DNA of 23,559 nucleotides from CAYVKY01 sp964452115 (GCA_964452115.1 CAYVKY010000020.1:1-23559), one strand, 5' to 3'; shown: positions 15,427-23,380, numbered from the stretch's first letter. A program made the numbers and translations. Notes: generated from the letters alone by a model not told the origin.

Positions 15427-15660
15427 TTAAACCTTTGCAGATTTAAATTTTGCGTTAGCAGACAAATAATTGTCTTTGTTCTCGAAGTATTCATTATTGA
15501 AATACTGATGATTGCTTGCAGTTTCATATAAATATCTTTCGATTATTTTATCAAGTTTGCCTCTGTCCATCCAGACGCATTTACATTTCGGGCAAACGTG
15601 AATTTCTATTCCCCTTTTCAATGTTTTATCCATTGGGGTATTGCAAATAGCACAATCCAT
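15427..15660 (-). CDS. Small TFIIB-type zinc-finger protein
   Basis: This 77-residue protein carries the zf-TFIIB pattern: CxxC at C3/C6, a second CxxC at C23/C26, then VWMDRGKLDKII, which matches the W.DxGEL signature of the family. The remaining residues (about 45-77) are polar and Asn/Lys-rich. Members are small predicted zinc-ribbon proteins of unknown role. It is transcribed alone on the minus strand. Confidence 0.85.
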   Translation of the reverse strand: MDCAICNTPMDKTLKRGIEIHVCPKCKCVWMDRGKLDKIIERYLYETASNHQYFNNEYFENKDNYLSANAKFKSAKV

Positions 15661-15701
15661 TATAATTCTGTTACTTAAAATTTAGAAAAAAATGACCTGA
15701 A

Positions 15702-16043
15702 TTATACGGTTGCGGGCGGGGCTCTTAATTTTGCTTTTTCTGTTCGGTATGTAATTGAATATTTTTCACTGAAAGAAAAATAAAAATTATCTTTCGTGAC
15801 TGAAGCTGACTTCTCTTCGTAAAATAATACCGATAAATTATTTACTCTGGATTTACTTTCGAAGTTGAAGAGATTTGGCAGTATATAGGGTAAGGGATTG
15901 CTCTTTTGAGAATGGAACATAATATTTTTGTGCAGGAAAAATGAATCCCCTGCCGAAGCATTATAATCAGGCTTTTGCAGATTAAAGTACACTGCAGTGA
16001 TTATAATTGTTAATACGAAAAATATTCTATTCCTGTAAAGCAA
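15702..16043 (-). CDS. Doubtful small secreted or membrane hypothetical
   Basis: The reading frame gives 113 residues with a hydrophobic N-terminus (about 7-20, IFFVLTIIITAVYF) that could be a signal peptide. The rest has no recognisable motif. The only long start is TTG at 16043, no Shine-Dalgarno is visible, and the first internal Met is well inside, so the start is uncertain. It may be a real small gene, a decayed one or a chance frame. No function is offered. Confidence 0.35.
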   Translation of the reverse strand: MLYRNRIFFVLTIIITAVYFNLQKPDYNASAGDSFFLHKNIMFHSQKSNPLPYILPNLFNFESKSRVNNLSVLFYEEKSASVTKDNFYFSFSEKYSITYRTEKAKLRAPPATV

Positions 16044-16142
16044 TATTATAAACTGATTTTTTATAAATTATGACTTTAATAAATCTAAAACAATGCATAT
16101 CAATATTCATCCTTACAAAGTAAGGGTATAACTTCCTCGTTC

Positions 16143-16158
16143 TCCCGAGTTCTCGGGA
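16143..16158. repeat. Short GC-rich hairpin
   Basis: TCCCGA and TCGGGA flank the 4-nt loop GTTC in an otherwise AT-rich intergenic stretch. No T-tract follows immediately. It may be part of a dispersed repeat or a structured leader; role unknown. The surrounding 16044-16281 stretch otherwise holds only the weak terminator at 16224-16246. Confidence 0.4.
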
Positions 16159-16223
16159 TTCTATAGGCAGTTCGCATATAAATAAAACAATAAATTATAA
16201 ATAATTTCCCGCCGGGTTCGCAC

Positions 16224-16246
16224 AAAAAATTTTGCTTTTGCAAAAA
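16224..16246 (-). terminator. Weak candidate terminator of the sulfur-relay operon
   Basis: On the minus strand, TTTTGC and GCAAAA form a 6-bp stem with an AAAA loop, followed by six T. It is AT-rich and weak, but lies about 36 bp after the stop codon of the last operon gene. A second small hairpin (CACGT/ACGTG, 16275-16288) overlaps that stop codon. Confidence 0.4.
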
Positions 16247-16281
16247 TCTCCGTATTGGTAAGGTCGTTTTCCGGCACGTTC

Positions 16282-16764
16282 CTACGTGAAAATTATCTGC
16301 GCACCTGCGGACTTTTCGTAAAATTCACCGACTGAAATAATATCTTTTACCTGCGGACAAAAATCTTCCTTTTTTAAATGGAACATATCCACGGTTGCAC
16401 GGCAGGCGTACAGTTCAGCGCCTGCGTCTGAGCACATTTCGATAAATTCGCGTACAGGCGGAATGTCCAGTTTTTCCATTTCTTTATTCATCATAGATGT
16501 AGCCATCGCCGACATTCCGGGAATTCCTCCGAGCCAGGTCGGCATATGCATTCCGGGATTTCCGACGGTTGCAACTTTGATTTTATCCATTCGCTTTTCG
16601 ATGATTGCATCAAGTCCGAAAAACGTGAAAAATATTGTTGCTTCAATTCCTTCCATCCTTGCGCCGTTTGCAAGAATTAATCCGGGATAAACCCCGTCCA
16701 GCGAACCTTTCGAGATGATGATTGAAACTTTTTTTAGAGGTTCAAAAATTTCTGATTCTGCCAT
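16282..16764 (-). CDS. DsrE/DsrF-like sulfur-carrier protein (DsrE2 type)
   Basis: This 160-residue protein resembles the DsrE2-type peroxiredoxin-like/DsrE family. It has an N-terminal KKVSIIISKGSLDGVYPGLILANGA and a central hydrophobic segment with GNPGMHMPTWLGGIPGM. The reactive Cys is expected at C121 in AELYACRATVDMF; C111 and C136 are further cysteines. In sulfur oxidisers such proteins carry persulfide sulfur between rhodanese, TusA and DsrC-type partners. It is the last gene of a minus-strand operon behind TusE/DsrC (28 bp), DUF1641 and an SQR-like flavoprotein, which supports a sulfur-transfer role. Confidence 0.85.
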   Translation of the reverse strand: MAESEIFEPLKKVSIIISKGSLDGVYPGLILANGARMEGIEATIFFTFFGLDAIIEKRMDKIKVATVGNPGMHMPTWLGGIPGMSAMATSMMNKEMEKLDIPPVREFIEMCSDAGAELYACRATVDMFHLKKEDFCPQVKDIISVGEFYEKSAGAQIIFT

Positions 16765-16792
16765 AGCTCATTAAATTTATATTTTTTAAAAA

Positions 16793-17110
16793 TTAAATGC
16801 ATCCCTTCGGTTTCGGGAGCCCGGCTATCCTTGCTGCTTTCTTGGCGGGACCCTTCGGAAACAATTCATAAAGTTCCTTAGTATCAACACCGCTTTCTTT
16901 GTTGAGTTTGCGGATTGAAGGTGCTTCGCCTTTTTCCTGAAATACTTTTCGCATAAAATTTATTATCATCCAGTGTCTCTCAGTTAGTTGTTCGATTCCT
17001 TCTCTTTTCGCAAGTTCTGCAGCGATGGTTTCGTCCCATACACTCGCATCAGACATATATCCTTCTGCATCGAATTCAATCATTTTTCCTGCAATTTGTT
17101 CAGATGACAT
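16793..17110 (-). CDS. TusE/DsrC-family sulfur-carrier protein with one cysteine
   Basis: This 105-residue protein has the DsrC/TusE fold signature (SVWDETIAAELAKREGI, LTERHWMIINFMRKVF) and the C-terminal arm GLPKPKGCI with the penultimate Cys C104. In dissimilatory DsrC a second Cys lies 11 residues earlier; here that position is A93, and no other Cys exists in the protein. It is therefore a TusE-like single-Cys carrier that should form a persulfide at C104 rather than an intramolecular trisulfide. It lies between DUF1641 and the DsrE-like gene in the same operon. Confidence 0.92.
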   Translation of the reverse strand: MSSEQIAGKMIEFDAEGYMSDASVWDETIAAELAKREGIEQLTERHWMIINFMRKVFQEKGEAPSIRKLNKESGVDTKELYELFPKGPAKKAARIAGLPKPKGCI

Positions 17111-17141
17111 TTTATAACTCCTGTAATTATTTTTTAAAATT

Positions 17142-17804
17142 TTAATTATTTTCTTTTGAGATGCTTTTAAGCACTTTTATCAGAAGTGCCAGTGACCTTT
17201 TTGATTCGGGAGAATTAAGTTCACGTATTAATGATATTGCCGATATTTTTTTATCCTTTTCGATTTCGGTTGTCTTCAGAGTTTCAATTACGTTATTTAT
17301 TTTTTTCAGAACAGCCGGATCGGTTACGTTATTTACGGTATCCAGAATGATAATTATTTTTTCACCGAAATCCCTGATATCCGTCGTGGAATAATGTTCT
17401 ACGAAGGTATCCGTCATCATTGACAGTTCTTTCAGAACCTTGAAATATCCTTTTCTGTCCATCTCATCGAGTTTAATCATCAGGTCGTTGAAGAGTTCTC
17501 TGGATACAGGAGCAGCATCCTGCACAAAGTCTTTTATATTTTCCAGCTGCTCAAATGTTTTTGTAATATTATTTATATTACGCAGGAGTTTTTTAAACAA
17601 AAATAATATGTCTCCGGTTTTGATGCTGTCGTGAACTTCCTCGAGTTCCATCACGGCAGAATCAAACACTTCTTTTCCCACTCGCGTAATGTCATCTTTC
17701 AGGTCGTCCATTTCGCTGCGATGCCTTCTCTGACGCTCGGTTTCCTCAAGTATTATATCGAGTTTGGAATTTATTTCGTCTATTTGTTTTTGAATGTCAT
17801 CCAT
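17142..17804 (-). CDS. DUF1641-type helical protein
   Basis: This 220-residue, highly charged and mostly helical protein has heptad-like repeats from residue 1 (MDDIQKQIDEINSKLDIILEETERQRR). A later region (about 60-200) holds the helical LFLFKKLLRNINNI and NVTDPAVLKKINNVIETLK segments. Its content and operon position fit DUF1641, known to accompany SQR-like flavoproteins and DsrC/DsrE-type proteins; that assignment is from memory and context. It lacks Cys and membrane helices. The gene begins 3 bp after the flavoprotein stop, implying an interaction or shared dose. Confidence 0.78.
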   Translation of the reverse strand: MDDIQKQIDEINSKLDIILEETERQRRHRSEMDDLKDDITRVGKEVFDSAVMELEEVHDSIKTGDILFLFKKLLRNINNITKTFEQLENIKDFVQDAAPVSRELFNDLMIKLDEMDRKGYFKVLKELSMMTDTFVEHYSTTDIRDFGEKIIIILDTVNNVTDPAVLKKINNVIETLKTTEIEKDKKISAISLIRELNSPESKRSLALLIKVLKSISKENN

Positions 17805-17807
17805 CGT

Positions 17808-19037
17808 TTATAACCTTTTCCCTGCCATTGTCATATTAGACTGAATCGGCAGCTCGAGCCCTTTCAATAGAAAATTCCAGTACATCCATCTAAACATTAT
17901 TTTCCCGTAATGATTCATTTTTGTTTCTTCCAAAAGCGAAAATGGTCCGATTCCCGGCAGCGGAAATTTTCCCTGCAGCGGCTCGGTGTCATAATTAAAA
18001 TCAATCAGAACGCCTTTGCCGAAACCGGATTCGATAAAGCAATTTGCATGACCATCAAATTTCGCCTGCATCGGACGGTTTTCAATATATGCAAGAATAT
18101 TATCCGTCAAGATGTCCGCCTGAAAATGCGCTACGGAGCCGGCTTTCGAACTCGGCAGATCGGTTGCGTCACCAATTACAAAAATATCTTCAAAATCTTT
18201 TGACTGCAATGTGAATTTATCAGTCGGCACAAAGTTCAGTTCATCGCCCATTCCGCTTGCCTGAATGCATTCCGAACCCATATTTGTCGGAACGGTTACA
18301 AGCACGTCAAACGGAATTTCCGTACCGTCCCATGAAATAATTTTTTTATTATCATTGTCAACGGAAGAAATATTAAACTCCGGAACTGTAGAAATATTTT
18401 TATTACTCAAAAAATCTCCCAAAACAGCAGATGCACGGGGTTTTGTAAAAGCACCTGGCAGCGGCGTTACAAATACTATTTCCACATTCTTGCGCATACC
18501 GCGCTCTGTAAAATATGAGTCCGCAAGAAATGCAAATTCCAGCGGTGCCACGGGACATTTAATCGGCATTTCAGTAATATTAATCACAAGCTTGCCGCCC
18601 TTCCATTGTTTGAAAAACGATGCAAGTGCAAGTGAACCTTCGATGGTGTAATAATCAAAAATACTTTTATACCAAAGCTGCGACTTAAGCCCTTCGGTTT
18701 CCTCAGGAACAACTTTCGTTCCTGTTGCTATAATCAGAATATCATAAGAGAGTATTGACCCATCGGCAAGCAATACGCGCTTTTTATCGGGTTCGATATG
18801 GTCAATTTTACTCATAACAACATTCGCACCTGAGGGGAAATAATCGCGTTTTGGTTTGATTATATCTTTTTTGGAATAAATACCGAATGGAATAAAAAGG
18901 AAACCGGGCTGATAGTAATGGCTTTCATATTCATCAACGATAGTTATCTGCCATTGATCCGGTTCAAGAATATTTGAAAGTTTGTTAAGCATTATAGTGC
19001 CTGCGGTACCAGCACCAAGAATTACAATCTTTTTCAT
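17808..19037 (-). CDS. SQR-like FAD-dependent oxidoreductase
   Basis: This 409-residue pyridine nucleotide-disulfide-type flavoprotein resembles sulfide:quinone oxidoreductase. The N-terminal FAD loop is GAGTAG (8-13), IIATGTKVVPE lies at about 102-112, and the second FAD contact is FVIGDATDLPSSKAG (286-300). Two cysteines fit the SQR active pair: C161 in KCPVAP and C333 in HANCF; there is no Cys at the place of the third Cys of classical SQR. The C-terminal WMYWNFLLKGLEL could be an amphipathic membrane contact. ATG at 19037 is chosen over an in-frame TTG 9 bp upstream. It leads an operon with DUF1641, TusE/DsrC and DsrE-like, so it may feed sulfide-derived sulfur into a relay. True SQR activity is not shown by sequence alone. 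Confidence 0.85.
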   Translation of the reverse strand: MKKIVILGAGTAGTIMLNKLSNILEPDQWQITIVDEYESHYYQPGFLFIPFGIYSKKDIIKPKRDYFPSGANVVMSKIDHIEPDKKRVLLADGSILSYDILIIATGTKVVPEETEGLKSQLWYKSIFDYYTIEGSLALASFFKQWKGGKLVINITEMPIKCPVAPLEFAFLADSYFTERGMRKNVEIVFVTPLPGAFTKPRASAVLGDFLSNKNISTVPEFNISSVDNDNKKIISWDGTEIPFDVLVTVPTNMGSECIQASGMGDELNFVPTDKFTLQSKDFEDIFVIGDATDLPSSKAGSVAHFQADILTDNILAYIENRPMQAKFDGHANCFIESGFGKGVLIDFNYDTEPLQGKFPLPGIGPFSLLEETKMNHYGKIMFRWMYWNFLLKGLELPIQSNMTMAGKRL

Positions 19038-19046
19038 AGAAATCAA

Positions 19047-19110
19047 AATATTTGCTATAAGAAACTATTATTATCAAATTAAATATTCAAGTATATTATT
19101 CAAACCTGCA
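19047..19110 (-). promoter_or_regulatory. Candidate Bacteroidota-type promoter of the sulfur-relay operon
   Basis: Upstream of the SQR-like gene the minus strand reads TTTG, then 19 bases, then TAATTTG. This is close to the Bacteroidota -33/-7 pattern TTTG-N19-TAnnTTTG but one base short in the -7 box. No sigma-54 core or TCGTCA element is seen here. A GC-rich hairpin (GTGCCGC...GCGGCAC, 19201-19224) lies further upstream, without a T-tract. Confidence 0.4.
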
Positions 19111-19287
19111 CAAGGAAAGTTTTATTTTTGTCCAAAATCGAAAAATATTTGATTTTGAGAAAACACCATCTCAGAATAATCGCTTGTAAATACGATGACC
19201 GTGCCGCCGCTGGAGCAGCGGCACGAGGGGGGCTGGGTATGTTTTTGCGCAGTCTCTCAGGTTCGGAAAGAAATAATAAATCCTTCC

Positions 19288-20244
19288 CTATTTATTTTCT
19301 TCCAGCCATTTTTCAATCAGGCTGTATTCTTCCGGTGAAAGCCGGAAATCCAATGCTTTGGAAATTTCCATTACCTGTGATTCGTTTCTGGCACCGGCTA
19401 TTGCAGCAGTGACACCGGAATTATAAAGCGTCCATGCAATGGCAACAACTCCGGCAGTAACTCCGTATTGATTTCCGATTGATTTCAGCTTTTCTACAAG
19501 TTCAAGGTTTTTTGAAAGGCGCGGCTCGGTGAATTCCTTATTGCTGCGCCGCCAGTCATCATCTGCCATAGAGGCCATTCTTTCCTTAGTCATCTTGCCT
19601 GTCAGCAGTCCTGACTGCATCGGCGAATATATTATCACTCCGGTTTCATTTTGCCTGCAATACGGAAGTGTTTCTTTTTCAATTGCCCTCCTGAGCATTG
19701 AATAAGGCGGCTGCAATGTGTAAATGTGTCCTAATGTCTCACATCTTTTCATCTGCTGAACATTGAAATTTGAAACGCCTGCATATCTCACCTTTCCTTC
19801 GGACATCAGTTCGTTTATTGCCTCCCAACCTTCCTCAATATCGGTGTCAGGGTCAGGCCAGTGAATCTGATACAGGTCTATAGCTTCGATCTTTAATCTT
19901 CGGAGGCTTGCTTCACACTCGCGCTTGATTGAATCTTTTTTCAGGCTGCCGTAAACATTTCTGTTTTCATCCCACACGAGTTCGCATTTTGTGAAAACAT
20001 AAGGTTTTACTTTCATTCCCGCGAGCGCTTTGCCAATTACTTCTTCAGCATGTCCGAGTCCGTAAACTGCGGCAGTATCAATCCAGTTTATTCCAAGGTC
20101 AATTGCTTTGTATATGGCTTTTTGGGAATCTTCATCATCCTGTTTTCCCCATCCGAAAGCCCATCCTGCACCTCCGATTGCCCAGGCGCCGAATCCCACG
20201 GGAGTGATTTTATAATTTGTTTTACCTAATTGTTTTAGTTCCAT
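19288..20244 (-). CDS. Aldo/keto reductase
   Basis: This 318-residue NAD(P)H-dependent oxidoreductase has the full AKR catalytic tetrad: D56 and Y61 in WIDTAAVYGLGHAEEVIG, K86 in YVFTKCELVW and H128 in LYQIHWPDPD. The segment VRYAGVSNFN and the C-terminal IAGARNESQVMEISKAL are typical cofactor-binding regions. ATG at 20244 (MELKQLGKTN) gives the normal family N-terminus; upstream in-frame ATGs at 20262 and 20376 add non-conserved residues. The physiological substrate is unknown. It stands alone, with 240 bp before the sulfur-relay operon. Confidence 0.92.
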   Translation of the reverse strand: MELKQLGKTNYKITPVGFGAWAIGGAGWAFGWGKQDDEDSQKAIYKAIDLGINWIDTAAVYGLGHAEEVIGKALAGMKVKPYVFTKCELVWDENRNVYGSLKKDSIKRECEASLRRLKIEAIDLYQIHWPDPDTDIEEGWEAINELMSEGKVRYAGVSNFNVQQMKRCETLGHIYTLQPPYSMLRRAIEKETLPYCRQNETGVIIYSPMQSGLLTGKMTKERMASMADDDWRRSNKEFTEPRLSKNLELVEKLKSIGNQYGVTAGVVAIAWTLYNSGVTAAIAGARNESQVMEISKALDFRLSPEEYSLIEKWLEENK

Positions 20245-20503
20245 ATTGTAATTTTTTTTCATTAATTTAATGTGAAAAATCATTATTAAATCATAAAAAA
20301 TCAAGTTACTTTTTGGAATTATACACGAATCGGGACAACAGTGAGTTTGTGTGTATAATTTACACAGAAAAACCAATTTTACTCATAGAATAAATCCGAT
20401 ATTTATTTCATTTATCCCATATAAATAAAATATTTGGTACGATATTTGTTATAGAATTAGTAAAATTATGATTAATATCTTAAATAATAAAATACCAATC
20501 AAA

Positions 20504-22603
20504 ATGAAAAACCTATTAACGATTTTATTGGTTCTTTTTTTAACAGTGAACATCGGTTTTACTGCACCTAAACCTAAAATTTACACGATGGGTGTAACTC
20601 CGGAAACACTTTTAGAAACGCCTGCATTACAGGGCGATTCTTGTGTAACCACAGGCTTGAATGTTGTCGGACTAAATACCTATGTTTACCTCAAAGTTGC
20701 AAATATCGGAGATGCAACAACGATTACATCGAGTAACTGGAGTTTCAATTCTAAGCCGGCCGGATCAAATGCATCCTTAGCAGCCGTTACTGCTCTTAAC
20801 TGGATGAAGTTTCGCCCTGATGTAAACGGGCTGTATCAGGTAAAAGTTTCAATCACAACCTCATCCGGCTCAAAGGATACTACATTAAATATTTTTGGCG
20901 GTAATTATGTAGGGGTTGGAAACTTTCAGGGAATTGCGCCGGTATATCCAAACTGCATGGCCTGCCATCAGAATATGCCCGCATTTGCAAATATTTTCAA
21001 CCGCTGGAAAGTGAGCGGTCACGCAAACATTTTCAGACAGCAGATAGACAGCGGAGCCGCATACTACGGTATCAGTTGTATTAAATGCCACACAACAGGA
21101 TACGACCACAACACATACGCGGTAAATAACGGTTTTGATGACAAAGCGCGCACACTCGGATGGTCCTGGTCGCATTTCGCACCTCCAAAACCGGGTAACT
21201 GGGATTCCCTTGTAAATCATTACACCGGACTTGTTCAGCACGCGACAATCGGATGTGAAAGTTGTCACGGTGCAGGAAGTGAACATGCTATCGGAGGAGA
21301 TACGACCAAAATTGCTATTTCGTATAACGCTGCAGTTTGTAATTCCTGCCACGATGAACCTTGGAGACACGATATATCGCAGATGTATTACAACTCCAAG
21401 CATAACAGTATGGTTTGGAGCAATTCATTCGCTCAAGCTCCGACATCTCCCGATTTTATGACAAATGACTTAGACAACTGTATCAGATGCCACGATGGCA
21501 GAGGTTATACAAATATGTATTATGTCAGAGGCACAAACACCAACGGCATGAACAGTGCTGACCAGACCATGGTCGGATGCTCCTCCTGCCACGACCAGCA
21601 CGGAAATTCACAACCGCATTCGTTGAGAATCCGTAATGCAATTGCAGATACAATTTCCAATGGTACTTCATACGCAAATAAAGGTTCGGGTGCCGTTTGC
21701 TTTGACTGCCATCAGGCAAGAAGCAATGCTGCTAAAACAGTGTTGACAAAAGTAACTAATAACCGCTGGGGACCGCATCATAGCACGCAGGGTGACGTAC
21801 TTTTAGGCACGAATGCCGGTACATTCGGCTTCCAATATATCAGCGGTTCGCACAGGAATATACAAAACGCCTGCGTTGGCTGCCATATGGCTTCTACTAC
21901 GGACACCGGTACTGTTACCAGAGACAAAGTCGGCGGACACTCAATGAATTTACACTATGATGCTACAAACTATGACCACGTAAAGGGATGTCTCGGCTGC
22001 CATCCGGGAGTAACATCATTTGATGACTTTATTGCTCCTCAGGATTATGACGGAAACGGATTAATTGAAAGCTGGCAAAAAGAAGTTTCAGGCGTACTCA
22101 GAAACCTCAGAATAGCACTTCCGCCTGCAGGAATTGACTCAGTAAACTGGGCACTTATAGCAGCAGACTCAAACAACGTTAACCTCAGAAAAGCATATTG
22201 GAACTTACAATTGATTACTAATGACGGTTCACTCGGCATTCATAACCCGTTCTTCGTAATTCAGGTTCTTCTGACATCTATCAACTATACAGTCGGAATC
22301 GCTCCGGTTGGAACTGAAGTGCCTACAGTGTTTGATTTGTCACAGAACTATCCGAACCCGTTTAACCCGTCAACCAAGATTGACTTCTCAATTCCGAAAG
22401 CATCGTTCGTAACATTGAAAGTGTATGATATGTCCGGAAGAGAAGTAGCATCACTTATCAATAATTTCCTGACACCGGGCAAATATTCTGAAACCTGGAA
22501 TACAAGCCAGTCAACGATCGGTTTATCCTCAGGAGTATATTTCTACAGGATAACTACCAGCTCCGGATATGTTATGACAAAGAAAATGGTGCTCGTAAAA
22601 TAA
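20504..22603 (+). CDS. Nine-heme c-type cytochrome with T9SS sorting domain
   Basis: This 699-residue secreted cytochrome has a signal peptide (about 1-20). Nine CxxCH heme sites start at residues 151, 192, 251, 279, 326, 359, 399, 457 and 496. The part before the first heme (about 20-150) is a beta-rich, Ig-like domain. After the last heme lies an EF-hand-like DYDGNG (514-519). The final 85 or so residues are a T9SS sorting domain (NYPNPFNPSTKIDFSI, GLSSGVYFYR, TKKMVLVK). Heme attachment takes place in the periplasm, so a folded cytochrome would be exported to the surface, where a role in electron transfer is plausible. ATG at 20504 (MKNLLTILLV) is preferred; an in-frame ATG at 20468 adds a non-signal extension. 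A hairpin follows the stop. Confidence 0.93.
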   Translation: MKNLLTILLVLFLTVNIGFTAPKPKIYTMGVTPETLLETPALQGDSCVTTGLNVVGLNTYVYLKVANIGDATTITSSNWSFNSKPAGSNASLAAVTALNWMKFRPDVNGLYQVKVSITTSSGSKDTTLNIFGGNYVGVGNFQGIAPVYPNCMACHQNMPAFANIFNRWKVSGHANIFRQQIDSGAAYYGISCIKCHTTGYDHNTYAVNNGFDDKARTLGWSWSHFAPPKPGNWDSLVNHYTGLVQHATIGCESCHGAGSEHAIGGDTTKIAISYNAAVCNSCHDEPWRHDISQMYYNSKHNSMVWSNSFAQAPTSPDFMTNDLDNCIRCHDGRGYTNMYYVRGTNTNGMNSADQTMVGCSSCHDQHGNSQPHSLRIRNAIADTISNGTSYANKGSGAVCFDCHQARSNAAKTVLTKVTNNRWGPHHSTQGDVLLGTNAGTFGFQYISGSHRNIQNACVGCHMASTTDTGTVTRDKVGGHSMNLHYDATNYDHVKGCLGCHPGVTSFDDFIAPQDYDGNGLIESWQKEVSGVLRNLRIALPPAGIDSVNWALIAADSNNVNLRKAYWNLQLITNDGSLGIHNPFFVIQVLLTSINYTVGIAPVGTEVPTVFDLSQNYPNPFNPSTKIDFSIPKASFVTLKVYDMSGREVASLINNFLTPGKYSETWNTSQSTIGLSSGVYFYRITTSSGYVMTKKMVLVK

Positions 22604-22636
22604 ATTTCTCATAATATATTTTAATTTCTCATATTT

Positions 22637-22681
22637 ATCTCCAAAAAGGTTCTCTGAAAAGAGAACTTTTTTGGAGATTTT
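22637..22681 (+). terminator. Strong hairpin terminator after the cytochrome
   Basis: A 19-bp stem with one G-U pair (22637-22655 with 22660-22678) closes on the tetraloop GAAA. The plus strand ends in a short T-run (GATTTTC). It lies 33 bp after the cytochrome stop. The stem is long and nearly symmetric, so it may act in both directions. Confidence 0.8.
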
Positions 22682-22800
22682 CTATCCCCGCGTTAATCTC
22701 CTTACAGCAATGAATTTCTTTTCGATAAGAATATGATTATACTATTCTATTGTGATGCTCCTGTCCAAAACAAAGCACTAATTACCTGTAATTCTTTTCT

Positions 22801-22990
22801 TCATCCCGTAGTAGTATTTTTTTCCTCATCCCGTAGTAGTATTTTTTTCCTCATCCCGTAGTAGTATTTTTTTCCTCACCCCGTAGTTGTATTTTTTTCC
22901 TCACCCCGTAGTTGTATTTTTTTCCTCACTCTGTAGTTGTATTTTTTTCCTCACTCTGTAGTTGTATTTTTTTCCTCACCCCGTAGGGGT
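22801..22990. repeat. Homogeneous 25-bp tandem array (about 8 units)
   Basis: TCA(T/C)CCCGTAGT(A/T)GTATTTTTTTCC-type units begin at 22801, 22826, 22851, 22876, 22901, 22926, 22951 and 22976, an exact 25-bp period. The last unit runs into the REP-like palindrome. Variants are grouped: three TCATCCC...TAGTAG units, then two TCACCCC...TAGTTG, then two TCACTCT...TAGTTG, as expected from stepwise duplication of neighbours. The reverse complement of the unit matches the left-hand array at 144-331. Apart from these repeats, 22682-23137 shows nothing else recognisable. Confidence 0.85.
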
Positions 22991-23047
22991 GAAATGTCTG
23001 TAGCTCCGGAGTTTCTATACCCGTATACCCCGTAGGGGTTTGATGTT
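22983..23047 (-). repeat. REP-like palindrome doublet, copy 2 (inverted)
   Basis: Read on the minus strand: AACATCAAACCCC-TACGGGGTATA (23047-23024), a 20-bp spacer, then CTACAGACATTTCACCCC (23003-22986) with its TACGGGGTGA half. The first block is identical over 24 bp to the copy at 23310-23333 in opposite orientation, and both have the same 20-bp spacer length. The pair therefore brackets the transposase remnant like terminal inverted repeats. Confidence 0.75.
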
Positions 23048-23137
23048 AATATATAATTTTTACCATACACTAATATAGATGAATTGATTATATTTTGTGA
23101 AAAAAAATTATGCCTAATAATTATACACAACTATATA

Positions 23138-23293
23138 TCCATTTCGCAATCACAAATAAGTAATGTCGTGAATTATATAATGGAACAAGAAAAACATCAT
23201 AAAAAGAAAACATTTCGGGAAGAATATATCGAATTTTTAAAGCAATTCAACATTGATTACGATGAACGATTTATTCTTCAGGATTATGAATAA
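23138..23293 (+). pseudogene. C-terminal remnant of an IS200-like (Y1/RAYT) transposase
   Basis: Only about the last 50 residues remain: SISQSQISNVVNYIMEQEKHHKKKTFREEYIEFLKQFNIDYDERF and a short end. The EHHKKKTFREEYxEFLxxFxIxYDER pattern is, from memory, the C-terminus of IS200/IS605-type Y1 transposases, including REP-associated ones. The HUH and catalytic Tyr region is absent and the sequence upstream is AT-rich non-coding. The 24-bp inverted repeats on both sides suggest this is what is left of an element after an internal deletion. It cannot be active. Confidence 0.78.
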
Positions 23294-23309
23294 ATAATTA
23301 AAAGTTAAA

Positions 23310-23380
23310 AACATCAAACCCCTACGGGGTATAATGCGCTGTGTAATCAATATCTACAGACATTTGACCCCCTACGGGGG
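23310..23380 (+). repeat. REP-like palindrome doublet, copy 3
   Basis: The block AACATCAAACCCC-TACGGGGTATA (23310-23333), a 20-bp spacer and CTACAGACATTTGACCCC (23354-23371) mirror copy 2 across the transposase remnant. It has the same orientation as copy 1 at 82-152. The second palindrome here is CCCCCTACGGGGG, slightly longer than in copy 2. Confidence 0.75.

Noticed and set aside
16793..17110. Dissimilatory DsrC
   Set aside because: The second arm cysteine is replaced by Ala (A93) and no dsrAB is in view; TusE-type carrier fits better.
19201..19224. GC-rich hairpin as a terminator
   Set aside because: The stem is good (GTGCCGC/GCGGCAC) but no T-tract follows on either strand.
19128..19412. 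Plus-strand frame of 94 residues between the flavoprotein and aldo/keto reductase
   Set aside because: It runs over a GC-rich hairpin and into the 3' end of the reductase on the other strand; no motif or ribosome site.
20885..21403. Minus-strand frame of 172 residues inside the cytochrome gene
   Set aside because: Antisense shadow of the heme-binding region; the plus frame has nine CxxCH motifs.
22801..22990. Possible CRISPR or leader-repeat array at the right end
   Set aside because: The 25-bp unit repeats without spacers; it is a simple tandem repeat joined to a palindrome.
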